A program made the position numbers and the translations under genes. This document shows, one piece after another, positions 7,167 to 16,543 of a stretch of DNA of 64,000 nt. Position 1 is the stretch's first letter, and each line of letters opens with the position of its first letter. The stretch is from Gemmatimonadota bacterium (GTDB lineage Bacteria > Gemmatimonadota > Gemmatimonadetes > Longimicrobiales > Gaopeijiaceae). The notes below the pieces were generated by a model. It saw nothing but the letters and a program-made list of their open reading frames with translations. It did no database searches and had not been told where the DNA came from. The stretch is taken from assembly GCA_022825135.1 (NCBI GenBank), contig JAJDYN010000002.1, positions 1 to 64,000 on the forward strand, in the 5' to 3' direction.

Positions 7167-8257
7167 GGCCCGCGGACCCCCGGCATCGCTGGCGCGCCCC
7201 GGACGGGAATCGTCAGCCGAACCAGCGTTCCGCGCCCGGGAGCCGTCTCGATGGTCACGTCGCCGCCGACCATGGCGGCGCGTTCCGTCATGCCCGTGAT
7301 GCCCACATGGTCGTAGGGCTCCGCAGAGCCGGAATCCCGCAACTCGAACCCCCGGCCCCGGTCGCGGATCTCGGCGACCACGCCACCGCCGCCGGACGTG
7401 ACCCGTACCGTCGCCGAACGCTCGCCCGAGTGCCGCGCCGCGTTGGCGACGGCTTCCTGGACCACCCTGTAGAGCGTCAGAGCCGTCACTTCGTCCAACT
7501 CTTCATCCACTTCGCCGACCTCGGCATCCACCTCGAAGCCGCCGGAATCCCGAAGGAGGTGGAAGTGGTCGCGCAGTGCGCCCGCCAATCCCTGGCGCTC
7601 GAGCTCCGGCGGCCGGAGCCCGCGGATCAGTCGCTTCACCGCATTGAACGTGTCCAGGATCTCGCGGCTGATCTGCTCGCCCTCCCGCGCACGCCTCCCG
7701 TCGTCCGTCTCGTCCCGCATGAGCCTGACCCGGACCTTGAGCGATACCAGACACTGCAAGACTTCGTCGTGCAATTCGAGCGACAGGCGTTTTCGCTCCT
7801 GCTCCATCGCCGCCACCATCAACCCGGAGCGCCTGCGCATCCGCTCCCATGCCGAGATGTCCCGGATCGCGCAGATGACGTGGCCCATCCCCCGAGGCGG
7901 GGTCCAGGGACTCAGGCTGATCTCCACGGGGAACTCGGTGCCGTCCCTGCGCACGGCGTACAGATCGAGTCCGGCACCCATCGGCCGGCTTCGCGGCTGC
8001 CGGACATAGTGCCTCCGGTGTTCGAGGTGCGCTCGCCGCTTATGCGACGGTACCAGCCGCTCGACCAAAGCACCCGTCAGCGCTTCGCGGCTCCACCCGA
8101 ACATCCTCACGGCCTGCTCGTTGACGTCGAGGATGAGACCCTTCGAATCCACAATCAGCGTGGCGTCCGGAGAAGCCTCGAACACCGCCCGGTAGTGGTC
8201 GTCGTGGGAAAGCAGGCTGCCCTCCAGCAGTCCAGGCGGCACACGGCACGAAGTCAC
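7163..8257 (-). CDS. PAS-domain histidine kinase (HisKA_3 type)
   Basis: Cognate sensor of the adjacent LuxR regulator. It has no obvious membrane segment. A PAS domain (about residues 20-140; HYRAVFEASPDATLIVDSKG near its start) is followed by a HisKA_3 dimerisation helix with SLELHDEVLQCL (phospho-His about 163), then a HATPase_c domain (NAARHSGE, IRDRGRGFEL, GRGTLVRL). GTG 8257 is chosen because the fold starts there. The frame stays open to 8569, but the extra part is arginine-rich non-domain sequence overlapping the motif cluster at 8358-8417. A cytosolic or PAS-bound signal is likely; the ligand is unknown. Confidence 0.85.
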   Translation of the reverse strand: MTSCRVPPGLLEGSLLSHDDHYRAVFEASPDATLIVDSKGLILDVNEQAVRMFGWSREALTGALVERLVPSHKRRAHLEHRRHYVRQPRSRPMGAGLDLYAVRRDGTEFPVEISLSPWTPPRGMGHVICAIRDISAWERMRRRSGLMVAAMEQERKRLSLELHDEVLQCLVSLKVRVRLMRDETDDGRRAREGEQISREILDTFNAVKRLIRGLRPPELERQGLAGALRDHFHLLRDSGGFEVDAEVGEVDEELDEVTALTLYRVVQEAVANAARHSGERSATVRVTSGGGGVVAEIRDRGRGFELRDSGSAEPYDHVGITGMTERAAMVGGDVTIETAPGRGTLVRLTIPVRGAPAMPGVRGP

Positions 8258-8357
8258 GCGAGGGTCAGAATAACGGGCACCTCCGCTGTGCGCACGTTGA
8301 CCGTTGGCCGGTAAGACGGGTCGGAAGAACCAGCGCATCGGTCGGGGTCCGATGACA

Positions 8358-8417
8358 GGATTCTCCCGGCATGGCTTTGAGGGCAAATTCCCGTCACGAG
8401 TTGCGGGGTTTTCCCCC
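8358..8417. promoter_or_regulatory. Cluster of CGGGARAATCC-like motifs upstream of the kinase
   Basis: On the kinase strand these read CGGGAGAATCC (8358-8368), an ACGGGAATT half-site (8387-8395) and GGGGGAAAACCCC (8405-8417), closely echoing the motifs at 6415-6474. They lie 100-160 bases upstream of the kinase start and are a plausible autoregulatory site. Confidence 0.45.
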
Positions 8418-8702
8418 TCTGAGGAGCTGACATGCATTGCCGAGATTTGAAGCATGGTTCGGACCGCGCCGGATGCGGGCTCCTCTAGCCCGCGGTGGCT
8501 AGGCCGCAAGGGCATGGGATGCCCACGCCCGCACAGAAATCCGGGCAGGAGGAGAACGTACCTCCGCAACCGTCAGAATCACCCGCCAGGTTGGAGGCTG
8601 CCATGTGCGATTTCGCCAGAGCCCCGAAGTGGCCGATGGGTCCCCGGGGCTCGCACGACCGAGGAAGCGATTGAGAAGGACACGGTAGAGGAGGGTAGTA
8701 CC

Positions 8703-9002
8703 ATGCGCGGGAACGGACCCGTTCAGAGCGACGCTCAGCAGCAGACCAACACCAGGCGTAGGGCATCAGACATGTGGGTGGGGACGCGCACGACATGCGG
8801 CGAGACCTGCATGGTGGTTGGAATCACCGTTGGCGAAAGGACCTCGGTTTTTCTTGCGGCACCGGCGGTGGTCGAGAGGTTGGCCGATCAGATCGCGACG
8901 ATGCTTCAGATGCCCGTCGCGGCCGGCCCCTTCAAACCGCCGCCACGTCGGTTCTCGGAGAACGGAACGGCCAGGAGACGGGTGGCAGGAGCCAGGTCGT
9001 AA
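8703..9002 (+). CDS. Small hypothetical protein
   Basis: A 99-residue protein starting at ATG 8703 behind GAGGAGGG. A hydrophilic N-terminus is followed by TRTTCGETCMVVGITVGER and an amphipathic stretch (AAPAVVERLADQIATMLQMP), then a basic tail. The two cysteines in TCGETC could bind metal. It has no signal peptide and I do not recognise the family. It is transcribed divergently from the kinase gene, so it may share the motif-rich region 8358-8417. Confidence 0.45.
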   Translation: MRGNGPVQSDAQQQTNTRRRASDMWVGTRTTCGETCMVVGITVGERTSVFLAAPAVVERLADQIATMLQMPVAAGPFKPPPRRFSENGTARRRVAGARS

Positions 9003-9113
9003 GGACGGCGCGTTGCGCTGCTGTTGGCATTTGGCTTCGTGCAGTAACCCGACAGCCGTTCCTACGCGAATCGCCCCGTCGTGACCCGGCGTCGGCGGTG
9101 GCCGTATCGGGGT

Positions 9114-9472
9114 TTATTCGGGCTTCCAGCGCGGATGGATCGTCTTCGAGCGCACCTCGTCGCCGAGGATGCGGCCCCACTCCTCGAACCCCTTGTTGGA
9201 CATCAGGACCGTGGAGGCGCGCCCGTAGCGCCGGGTGGGTGAAGGGTGTTGAGCCTGCGGTTGAGCCGGCCCGCGGCCTTGGCCTCCTCCAGGGAGTCGA
9301 CCAGGTCGGTCAGGGTCCTGAAGTAGATCTTGTGGCTACTCTCGGCCGCGTTGATCGCGAGGCTGATGGCCAGGTGCGTCTTGCCGACCCCGGGCGGGCC
9401 GAGTGTGCCAACGAGCATCGGTAACTCGGCGACCGGTCCGTCGTACTGGAACGCCGACCACATCCGGTCCAC
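9114..9472 (-). pseudogene. istB: IS21-family IstB helper ATPase, internally deleted remnant
   Basis: The first part encodes the Walker A region of IstB (LGPPGVGKTHLAISLAINAA, then IYFRTLTDLVDSLEEAKAAG). A second part in another frame, ending at 9114, encodes VLMSNKGFEEWGRILGDEV, a block that lies well downstream in intact IstB. The N-terminal domain, Walker B and the C-terminus are missing and the frame changes at the junction near 9210-9240. No IstA and no clear IS21 ends remain. It is a dead insertion-sequence scar. Confidence 0.75.
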
Positions 9473-9509
9473 CCGTTAGAAGACATGGACACTAAGGAGG
9501 AGCGACATC

Positions 9510-10097
9510 ATGCAGAAAAAGCTGCTCTCCGTCTTGGCCCTCGCTCTGGTCAGCGTCTCGTGCTCCATCATCTTCGGTTCCAGCGCATCGCTGACGGTCA
9601 CGGTTCCTTCAGACAGCCGGGCCACCTTCGATTGGCCGGCAGGGTCGGACACCATCATCACGCTCGACAACTCGCTGGACGATCCAACTGACATGGCTGG
9701 CATCGAGGTCGAGATCACAGGGATCGGGCAGAGGATGACCTTTGATGCCTCCGATTTCAGGGCCGGAGTGGAGCCTTTCGGTGTCCCGAACTCTGGGAGG
9801 ATCTATGTCACCGTACAGCTCAAACAGCATGGTGACATCGTGGCGCAAGGGGCCAGCAGCTGGATCCTCGAACCGAAGGTCGAGTGGGAGGTCGAAATCG
9901 AACGCTCGCCCTATCCGATAGGTGCGTTCATTGATGAGACCGACATCAACGAGCCGCGCCCGCGATGCGGCTGGTGGTGGTGCCACGGGGTCTGGCGTTT
10001 CGACATCAGGGACGACGCCATCAACTACGCTGGCGAGGCGCTCTGGCTCACGGTCTGGAGGGTGCACCCTGACGAGTGCGCGGATCTCTGTCCCTAA
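9510..10097 (+). CDS. Putative lipoprotein of unknown function
   Basis: A 195-residue exported protein. MQKKLLSVLALALVSVSCS gives a typical signal with a lipobox (Cys18), and AAGGAGG lies just upstream of the start. The mature part is beta-rich (SLTVTVPSD, IEVEITGIGQRMTF, GRIYVTVQLK), suggesting one or two immunoglobulin-like sandwiches. It ends in a tryptophan- and cysteine-rich segment (CGWWWCHGVWRF and ECADLCP) where two disulfides could form. It stands alone on the plus strand next to the IstB scar. No family recognised. Confidence 0.65.
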   Translation: MQKKLLSVLALALVSVSCSIIFGSSASLTVTVPSDSRATFDWPAGSDTIITLDNSLDDPTDMAGIEVEITGIGQRMTFDASDFRAGVEPFGVPNSGRIYVTVQLKQHGDIVAQGASSWILEPKVEWEVEIERSPYPIGAFIDETDINEPRPRCGWWWCHGVWRFDIRDDAINYAGEALWLTVWRVHPDECADLCP

Positions 10098-10325
10098 CGC
10101 ACTGCCCTCCGCCGGTTGCTTGGACATGCTGCTGCGTCCGCCACGCAAATCCAGCGTCCCCGCGCCCACCGCCCCAAACCCCACGCCGCGTCGCGGCGGC
10201 GGCCTACCGTAGCGCGAGTGCACTCAGTAGCTCGCGCGCTGGGGGAGCACGCACCTGTCGACGTTGCCTCCGGGGTGACCATCGCCGACGTGTCCGTAGC
10301 GCCGAGTCCTGCCCGCCCGGCCTTC

Positions 10326-10345
10326 CCGCCGTTTGCGGCGGTTTT
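10326..10345 (+). terminator. Rho-independent terminator-like hairpin
   Basis: CCGCCG-TTTG-CGGCGG is followed directly by TTTT. It lies about 230 bases after the lipoprotein gene and before the next gene on the same strand, so it could insulate the two. Confidence 0.45.
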
Positions 10346-10456
10346 CCCGCGCCTTGTTGGTAGCGACACCAGATGCGAGCCAAAGGCAAGAAGGGCAGAT
10401 CGTGCAGCCCTCATTGAACTTAGGTGTCTTCCTGCCTTGATTCGCGCTACCGTGAT

Positions 10457-10473
10457 TCTGCCATTTTGGCAGA
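10457..10473. promoter_or_regulatory. Palindromic operator TCTGCCA-N3-TGGCAGA
   Basis: TCTGCCATTTTGGCAGA is a palindrome with 7-base arms, 50 bases upstream of the amidohydrolase start. The same pattern, TCTGNCA-N3-TGNCNGA, occurs at 30749 and 30791 at the argR promoter. A shared regulator is therefore possible. Confidence 0.5.
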
Positions 10474-10522
10474 CTCGGGTCGCCTCCGTTTCATCCGCCC
10501 CTCCATCCTGCCCGGAGTTCCC

Positions 10523-12256
10523 ATGAGCAAGCCGTCTCTCGTTGTTCCGCTCACGCGATCGGCGTTCCTGCTGGGTGTCCTGCTCGCCGCCTGCCAACCC
10601 GGCGGCACCGAGTACGCGGATCTGGTGCTTACCGGAGGCAGGGTCGTGACCGTGGACGACGCCCTGCCGGAGGCGGAGGCGCTCGCGGTGACCGGCTACA
10701 CCATCACGGCCGTGGGGACGAACGAGGAGATCGCCGGCCATGTCGGGCCCTCGACCGAGGTCGTCGAACTCGACGGCCGGCTGGTGATTCCCGGCTTCAT
10801 CGAGGGCCACGGCCACTACATGAGCCTGGGCCGCTCGAAGATGATCCTCGACCTCACCACCGCCACCAGCTGGGACGACATCGTGCAGATGGTGGGGGAG
10901 GCGGCCAGCCGGGCGGCTCCGGGCGAGTGGGTGACCGGGCGCGGCTGGCATCAGGAGAAGTGGACCTCGACGCCTGAGCCCAATGTCGACGGCGTACCGC
11001 TGCACACCGGGCTTTCGGCTGCGAGCCCGGAGAACCCGGTCAGCCTGGGGCACGCGAGCGGCCACGCCTCCTTCGCCAACGCCCTGGCGATGCAGCTCGC
11101 CGGGATCGACGACGACACTCCCGACCCGATGGGCGGCACCATCGTGCGGGACGCCTCGGGCGCCGCCACCGGCCTGATGCGCGAGACCGCCCAGCTCCTG
11201 GTGAGCGAAGCCGTCGCACGCTCCGGTGAGGGACGCTCCAGCGAGGACGTGGACGCCGAGTTCGTGCGCGCGGTCGAGTTGGCCGGTGCGGAGGCCCTGG
11301 CCTACGGGGTGACCAGCTTCCAGGACGCGGGCAGCGACTTCGGCACCATCGACCGGTTGCGCGCGCTGGCGGCCGAGGGCGCGCTGCCGGTGCGCCTCTA
11401 CGTGATGGTGCGCCGCGAGTCCAACGAGGTCATGGACGCAAAGCTCCCGGACTACCGGATCATCCCCGAGGACAACGACTTCCTGGCGGTGCGCTCCATC
11501 AAGCGCCAGATCGACGGGGCCCTGGGGTCGCACGGGGCGTGGCTGCTCGAGAACTACATCGACATCGACAACCCGGGACTGGTGCTCGAGACCGTGGAGG
11601 ACATCACCGGCACCGCGGAGGTGGCGATCCGGCACGGCTTCCAGGTCAACACCCACGCGATCGGCGACCGCGCCAACCGGGAGGTGCTCGACCTCTACGA
11701 GAAGATCTTCGCGGCCAACCCCGACGCCACCGACCTGCGCTGGCGCATCGAGCACGCCCAGCACCTCAACCCGGCCGACGTGGGGCGGTTTGCGGAACTG
11801 GACGTGATCGCCTCGATGCAGGGCGTCCACGCCACCTCCGACGGACCCTGGCTGGCGGACCGCCTGGGGCGGGAGCGGGCGATCGCGACCTCCTACGTGT
11901 GGCGGGACATCCTCGATGCCGGGGTCATGATCGCGAACGGCACCGACGTGCCCGTTGAGCATATTTCGCCGATCGCGAGCTTCTACTCATCGGTGAGCCG
12001 GCGCATGAACAACGGCGAGGTTCTCTCGGCCGAGCACCGCATGACGCGCGAAGAGGCGCTCGAGAGCTACACCATCAACAACGCCTATGCCGCCTTCGAG
12101 GAGCACCTGAAAGGCTCGCTCACCCCCGGCAAGCTGGCAGACATCGTGGTGCTGTCGCGGGATATCATGACGATCCCGGAGGAGGAGATCCCCGCCACCG
12201 AGGTCGTGTACACGATCGTCGGCGGCGAGGTGAGGTACTCGGGCGGCGGGAGCTGA
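10523..12256 (+). CDS. Amidohydrolase family 3 (YtcJ-like) lipoprotein
   Basis: A 577-residue exported metal-dependent hydrolase. ATG 10523 starts a signal peptide with lipobox (LLGVLLAAC). The fold opens with the beta-sandwich (ADLVLTGGRVVTVDDALPEA) and the first metal ligands in VIPGFIEGHGHYMSLG. Later blocks typical of family 3 are QVNTHAIGDRANREVLDLYE and WRIEHAQHLNPADV, with ANGTDVPVEHISP before the C-terminal sandwich. YtcJ-like enzymes hydrolyse N-substituted amides or related C-N bonds; the substrate is unknown. It appears monocistronic, with a TCTGCCA palindrome in its leader. Confidence 0.85.
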   Translation: MSKPSLVVPLTRSAFLLGVLLAACQPGGTEYADLVLTGGRVVTVDDALPEAEALAVTGYTITAVGTNEEIAGHVGPSTEVVELDGRLVIPGFIEGHGHYMSLGRSKMILDLTTATSWDDIVQMVGEAASRAAPGEWVTGRGWHQEKWTSTPEPNVDGVPLHTGLSAASPENPVSLGHASGHASFANALAMQLAGIDDDTPDPMGGTIVRDASGAATGLMRETAQLLVSEAVARSGEGRSSEDVDAEFVRAVELAGAEALAYGVTSFQDAGSDFGTIDRLRALAAEGALPVRLYVMVRRESNEVMDAKLPDYRIIPEDNDFLAVRSIKRQIDGALGSHGAWLLENYIDIDNPGLVLETVEDITGTAEVAIRHGFQVNTHAIGDRANREVLDLYEKIFAANPDATDLRWRIEHAQHLNPADVGRFAELDVIASMQGVHATSDGPWLADRLGRERAIATSYVWRDILDAGVMIANGTDVPVEHISPIASFYSSVSRRMNNGEVLSAEHRMTREEALESYTINNAYAAFEEHLKGSLTPGKLADIVVLSRDIMTIPEEEIPATEVVYTIVGGEVRYSGGGS

Positions 12257-12341
12257 ACCCCGGGACCACGTCGCGCACCTCGTACCGGATGAAGGGCACA
12301 GGCCGGGCGCCATCGCGAGCCTTTCCGCACGGATCCCTTTG

Positions 12342-12400
12342 ATTTCTCGTAATAAGGGATAATATTTCTCGTATTAGATAGGCGGATTTCTCGTATTAAT
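12342..12400. promoter_or_regulatory. Three 22-bp phased repeats upstream of the AAA ATPase
   Basis: ATTTCTCGTAATA at 12342, ATTTCTCGTATTA at 12364 and ATTTCTCGTATTA at 12386 recur every 22 bases, about two helical turns, so the copies face one side of the DNA. The block is AT-rich in a GC-rich region and ends 12 bases before the ATG of the DUF4143 gene. It looks like a cooperative operator, perhaps overlapping the promoter. Confidence 0.65.
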
Positions 12401-12411
12401 ACCCCGGTCGC

Positions 12412-13719
12412 ATGTACTCAAGACACCTCCATCCTCTCGTGCGCGACATGCTCCACGAGTTCCGGATCGTCTACGTCACGGGTCCGAGGCAGTCCGGCAA
12501 GACCACCCTTGTGCGCCGCATCGGCGCCGAACTGGGCATGCGCTATCTCAGTCTGGACGACCCCGCCACCCAGGCGGCGGCGGCCTACGACCCCTACGGC
12601 TTCATCAGGTCGCTCGAGGGCCAGTCGGTTGTACTCGACGAATTCCAGCACGTACCCGAACTGGTGCCCGCCATCAAGGAGGCTTCGGACCGGCACGGCA
12701 GTGCGCCGCCCACCGGCCAGGAGCTCGCCATCCCGCGCAAGGGGTTGTTCCTGCTAACCGGCTCCGCCGACATCTTCCGATCCGCGCGAGCTCAGGAAGC
12801 CCTGCCCGGCCACATGGCCCGCCTGGAACTGCTGCCCCTGTCGGTCGCCGAGCTTCACGGCAGCCGGCAGAACCTGATCGACTACCTCCTGGCGGGAGAT
12901 TTCTCCCCCTTGCGCGCCGGGGTGCACGACAACCAAGCGCCGACGCGGGAACAGATCGCCAGATCGATCCTCCTCGGTGGCTATCCCGAGGTTCAGGGGA
13001 TGAGTCGGCGGGCGCGCGGCACCTGGTTCCGATCTTATACGGAGGGGCGTTTCTTCAAGGACTTCGACACTCTCTACAGCGCCCGCGGCGACTACCATTC
13101 CAGGCTCCGCGCGCTGGCCCCCTACCTGGCGGGGCTGAGCGGCAACCTGCTCAAATACGCCAACCTCGCCAACGATCTCGAACTGAACGACAAGCTGGCC
13201 AAGAGCTACACCGAGATCCTCGAACTCATGTTCCTGATACGTCGGGTCCCTTCATACCGGAAGAACCTGGCGCGGCGACTCGCGGTGCGAATGCCGAAGC
13301 TGCACTTCGTGGACACCGGTCTCGCGTCCCATCTGCTCGGTCTGCGCACGGAAGCCCGGCTCCTCACCAGCCCGCACTACGGGGCGCTGCTGGAAACCCT
13401 TCTGTTCATGGAGTGCGCGAAGCACGCGGAGTGGGCCGAGGAGGAGGTTGGCCTGTACCACTTTCGGGACAAGCACAAGCGTGAAGTCGATATCGTGCTG
13501 GAACGGCCCGACGGCCGCATCGTCGGCGTCGAGGTCAAGGCCTCCGCGACCCTCCGGCGCCGCGACTTCGACGGTCTCGGGGCTTTGGCCGGGTTCGCGG
13601 GAACCGCTTTCGAACGCGGCGTGCTGGTTTACACCGGAGTGCAGGCACTTCCATTTCACAGGGGTCCGGTGCGCTTGCACGCCCTGCCCCTGGCACGGAT
13701 CGCGGCCACAGCGTCGTGA
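12412..13719 (+). CDS. AAA_14 / DUF4143 ATP-binding protein
   Basis: A 435-residue single-gene ATPase. The N-terminal AAA_14 domain has Walker A TGPRQSGKTTLVRRI (about residues 20-34) and a Walker B-like VVLDEFQHVPEL (about 76-87). The DUF4143 domain occupies the C-terminal half (KLHFVDTGLASHLLGLR) and carries a nuclease-like EVDIVLERPDGRIVGVEVKA block near residue 365. Such proteins are widespread, often on variable DNA, and their role is unknown. Three phased repeats directly upstream suggest tight regulation, possibly by the protein itself. Confidence 0.85.
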   Translation: MYSRHLHPLVRDMLHEFRIVYVTGPRQSGKTTLVRRIGAELGMRYLSLDDPATQAAAAYDPYGFIRSLEGQSVVLDEFQHVPELVPAIKEASDRHGSAPPTGQELAIPRKGLFLLTGSADIFRSARAQEALPGHMARLELLPLSVAELHGSRQNLIDYLLAGDFSPLRAGVHDNQAPTREQIARSILLGGYPEVQGMSRRARGTWFRSYTEGRFFKDFDTLYSARGDYHSRLRALAPYLAGLSGNLLKYANLANDLELNDKLAKSYTEILELMFLIRRVPSYRKNLARRLAVRMPKLHFVDTGLASHLLGLRTEARLLTSPHYGALLETLLFMECAKHAEWAEEEVGLYHFRDKHKREVDIVLERPDGRIVGVEVKASATLRRRDFDGLGALAGFAGTAFERGVLVYTGVQALPFHRGPVRLHALPLARIAATAS

Positions 13720-13746
13720 GTCGGGCGCCCCCTGGGGAAAGGGAGA

Positions 13747-16332
13747 CTACGTCCCCGGCGCTGCCTCCTCCATGCGGGCGCGGTAGATGGCGCGGGCCTC
13801 GTCGAACTGGGCGTACACGTGCTCCTTTTCGGCGTCCGAGCGCCAGCCGGGCCACAGTTCGGCCATCGTCTGAAGCCTGTCGATCCAGCGCAGCGCGTAG
13901 TCGGCGGCGCTGCGGCTGCGCACGGGGGCCCCGCCCACCGTGACCCACACCGGGTTGGTGAGCGCGAGCGGGTAGGAGGTGTCGAGCGGGAAGCGGTCCT
14001 CGGGGTCTCCCTGGACGCGGACGTGGATCCAGCTGCTCCGGTCCACCCGCAGGGTGCGCTCCACCTCCAGCGAACGCCGGTCTCCCCCGAAGGGAATCTC
14101 CTCCACGACCTCACCGTTCATCACGACGGTCGCCGTGCGCATGGGCACGACCCCCCAGGCCCGGATCGCCACCGTCACCTCGCCCCCGCCGGCGGGCAGC
14201 GCCACCTCTTCTCCGGGTATGCGGCCGTCGACCCTGACGTCGAGCAGGGGACCGCTGGAGACGAAGGCGTTGCCGGCGCGCATCCCGTCGAACCACCCCT
14301 CCATCGACAGCCTGCCGTCCGGCGTGCGCACGTAGGTCCGCATCGATCCCACCAGCGGGGTTGCCTGCAGATTGGAGATGGAGTCCTCGCCGCCGACCAC
14401 CGCGGCACGTATGTCGTTGCTCCAAACGGCATAGAGGGGCGGGTATCCGTCCTGCGGCGTGGACCACTCCACCGCGTCGGCGGCCTCAAGGGCGGCGTCG
14501 ACGATGAACCCCTTGGCGCCTCCCAGCGTCCCCTCCAGCGGATCCCCGTTGAAAAAGGAATGCACGTAGCCGGTGATGGCGCCCTGCGCCTTCGCCTTTC
14601 TGAACATGTCGGTGTTGGAGGGATAGAGGCTCTCGATGGCCGTCTGCTCGTAGCCGGTCACGAACGGGGAGATGAGGTGGTCGGTCATGCCGAACATGAA
14701 CACGTGTCCGTAGAAGGGCGGACGGTATTCCTGGCCCACCACCAGCACCATGTCGTCGCGCGAGAGGGGATGGGCCCCGCCCCCGGGCACGAAGAACTGG
14801 TGGTCCAGAATGCGGTTGTCCTTGTTGGCCACCTGCTCGGCCACCACGTCCTGGTCCTCGGCCTCCGACATCATCATGAGGTTCTCGAGGGTGTTGTGGA
14901 GGTTGCCGCCGTAGTTCATGTGCACGTGGGTGGAGCCCGAGTACCAGCCATCGTCGCTCAGGTCCGAGATTTCCTCCAGATGCACGCTGACCCGGTGGTT
15001 CTCGCCCGCCGCGATATTCAGGTCGAACTCCTGAGGCTCGTGCTCGAATCCCCGCGTCACCAGCATGCGCGCGGGACCCGGGGGCAGCTCCACCTGGAAC
15101 ACGCCGGCGTGGTGGAAGATGCGGTCTCCGGCGCGGCTGACCCGCGAGTACTCCCCGGCGGGGGTGTAGTGCTTGCCGTCGGAGGCGGTGAGATGGACGC
15201 GGGTGCCCACGGGCTGCCCGTCCTGGCCCAGGGTCGTGACCGTGAGGGTGCCCATCGGCTCGCTCCAGCGGCGCTCCTCGATGGTCACCGTGCGGAGCGC
15301 CCCGCCGTAGGTCTCGAGCAGGGCGAGCTGGGGCAGCCCGCCCTCGTTGCTGATGAAGGCGATCCACTCGCCGTCCGGCGACCAGCGCGGATGGAACGCG
15401 TCGTGCTCGAAGAAGGTGAGCTTGTAGGGCTCGCCGCCCGTCGTGGGCTGGACGTAGAGGTTGTTGAACTGGTCGGCCGCGCCCGCCGTGGACGAGTAGA
15501 CGAAGCGGCGCCCGTCGAGGGAAACGTCCGGCTGGGTGCGGTAGAGGCTCTGCTCCTGCAGCACCGCGACCCGCTCGTCGATGCCGTTCTCGCGCGCCGG
15601 AACGCGGTAGACATTGCCGCTCCCCAGCGGCACGTCCCGGTTGGAGACGATGAGGAGCTCGTCGCCGGAGGGCAGCCACGCGGGCGAGATGTGCATGTCC
15701 CACGCCCCGAAGTAGAGGCGGTCCCGTCCGAAGCTGTTGTCGTAGCTGACGGCGATCTCCTCGCCTGCCCAGGATCCGTCGGCGATCTCGCGGATGTAGA
15801 TGTCGAAATAGCCGTTGGACTGCGTGGAGACGTAGGCGAGGCGGCGACCGTCGGGCGAGAAGCGCGGGTCGACATAGATCTGGTCGTCGTCGGTGAGCCG
15901 GCGGGCCTCGCCGGTGTGCGTGTCGAGGATCTCGAGCTGGATGGGGCCGCCCCCCGCGTCGGCGGTGTAGACCAGCCAGCGCCCGTCCGGCGACCAGTTG
16001 GGCGAGGAGAGATAGTCCGCGGAACGGACCAGCTCGGTCGCGATCCCCGTCTCCGGGTCGACGCTCCAGATCGAGCCGCTCATGCCCACCGCGATGCGCT
16101 CGCCGTCCGGCGACCACGCCGGGTACCACGGGGTGGAGCTGGGAGCGGGGGGAAAGTAGAAGTTGTGCATGTAGTTGCCCCCGTGCGCGGCCGCCGCGTA
16201 CTGGCGCTGGGCGCTGGCGGCCGAGGGCCCGGCCACGGCCGCCAGCACGCCGAGGACGGCGAGGGCGACGAACGCTGGGGAGGCGGTCGGGCGGGGGGCG
16301 GTGCGGCGGTGCGGAAGGCGGGCCACGGACAT
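13747..16332 (-). CDS. CehA/McbA-type metallohydrolase with TolB-like PD40 repeats, secreted
   Basis: An 861-residue exported protein with signal peptide (FVALAVLGVLAAVAGPSAAS). Residues about 60-330 are WD40-like PD40 blades of the TolB type (WSPDGERIAVGM, SPNWSPDGRWLVYT, FSPDGRRLAYVST). The second half carries a PHP-like CehA domain starting with WYSGSTHVHMNYGGN and extending to about residue 720, then a C-terminal sandwich. CehA-type enzymes act on carbamate or phosphate-like esters; the substrate here is unknown. AAGGAG precedes the start. It is divergent from the DUF4105 gene, with a 211-base shared upstream region in which no clear operator was seen. Confidence 0.8.
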   Translation of the reverse strand: MSVARLPHRRTAPRPTASPAFVALAVLGVLAAVAGPSAASAQRQYAAAAHGGNYMHNFYFPPAPSSTPWYPAWSPDGERIAVGMSGSIWSVDPETGIATELVRSADYLSSPNWSPDGRWLVYTADAGGGPIQLEILDTHTGEARRLTDDDQIYVDPRFSPDGRRLAYVSTQSNGYFDIYIREIADGSWAGEEIAVSYDNSFGRDRLYFGAWDMHISPAWLPSGDELLIVSNRDVPLGSGNVYRVPARENGIDERVAVLQEQSLYRTQPDVSLDGRRFVYSSTAGAADQFNNLYVQPTTGGEPYKLTFFEHDAFHPRWSPDGEWIAFISNEGGLPQLALLETYGGALRTVTIEERRWSEPMGTLTVTTLGQDGQPVGTRVHLTASDGKHYTPAGEYSRVSRAGDRIFHHAGVFQVELPPGPARMLVTRGFEHEPQEFDLNIAAGENHRVSVHLEEISDLSDDGWYSGSTHVHMNYGGNLHNTLENLMMMSEAEDQDVVAEQVANKDNRILDHQFFVPGGGAHPLSRDDMVLVVGQEYRPPFYGHVFMFGMTDHLISPFVTGYEQTAIESLYPSNTDMFRKAKAQGAITGYVHSFFNGDPLEGTLGGAKGFIVDAALEAADAVEWSTPQDGYPPLYAVWSNDIRAAVVGGEDSISNLQATPLVGSMRTYVRTPDGRLSMEGWFDGMRAGNAFVSSGPLLDVRVDGRIPGEEVALPAGGGEVTVAIRAWGVVPMRTATVVMNGEVVEEIPFGGDRRSLEVERTLRVDRSSWIHVRVQGDPEDRFPLDTSYPLALTNPVWVTVGGAPVRSRSAADYALRWIDRLQTMAELWPGWRSDAEKEHVYAQFDEARAIYRARMEEAAPGT

Positions 16333-16543
16333 CGGGTTGCTCCTTGGGTTGTCGGTGGGTTTGCCGGGCGACCGTGCGCGGCTCGGTCGGGCCCGGCGTT
16401 CATGCCTCCGCCAGTGTAGGCCGCGGGCGCGCTGCGGGCTACCGGGCCGCCGTCGCGGAGGGTTCCGCCGGAGCCCCGCGCGGCAGACGGTGTACGGCGC
16501 AAGGGAGAAGCAGGCCCTGTCCTCACCAACGAGGTGATCGCCG

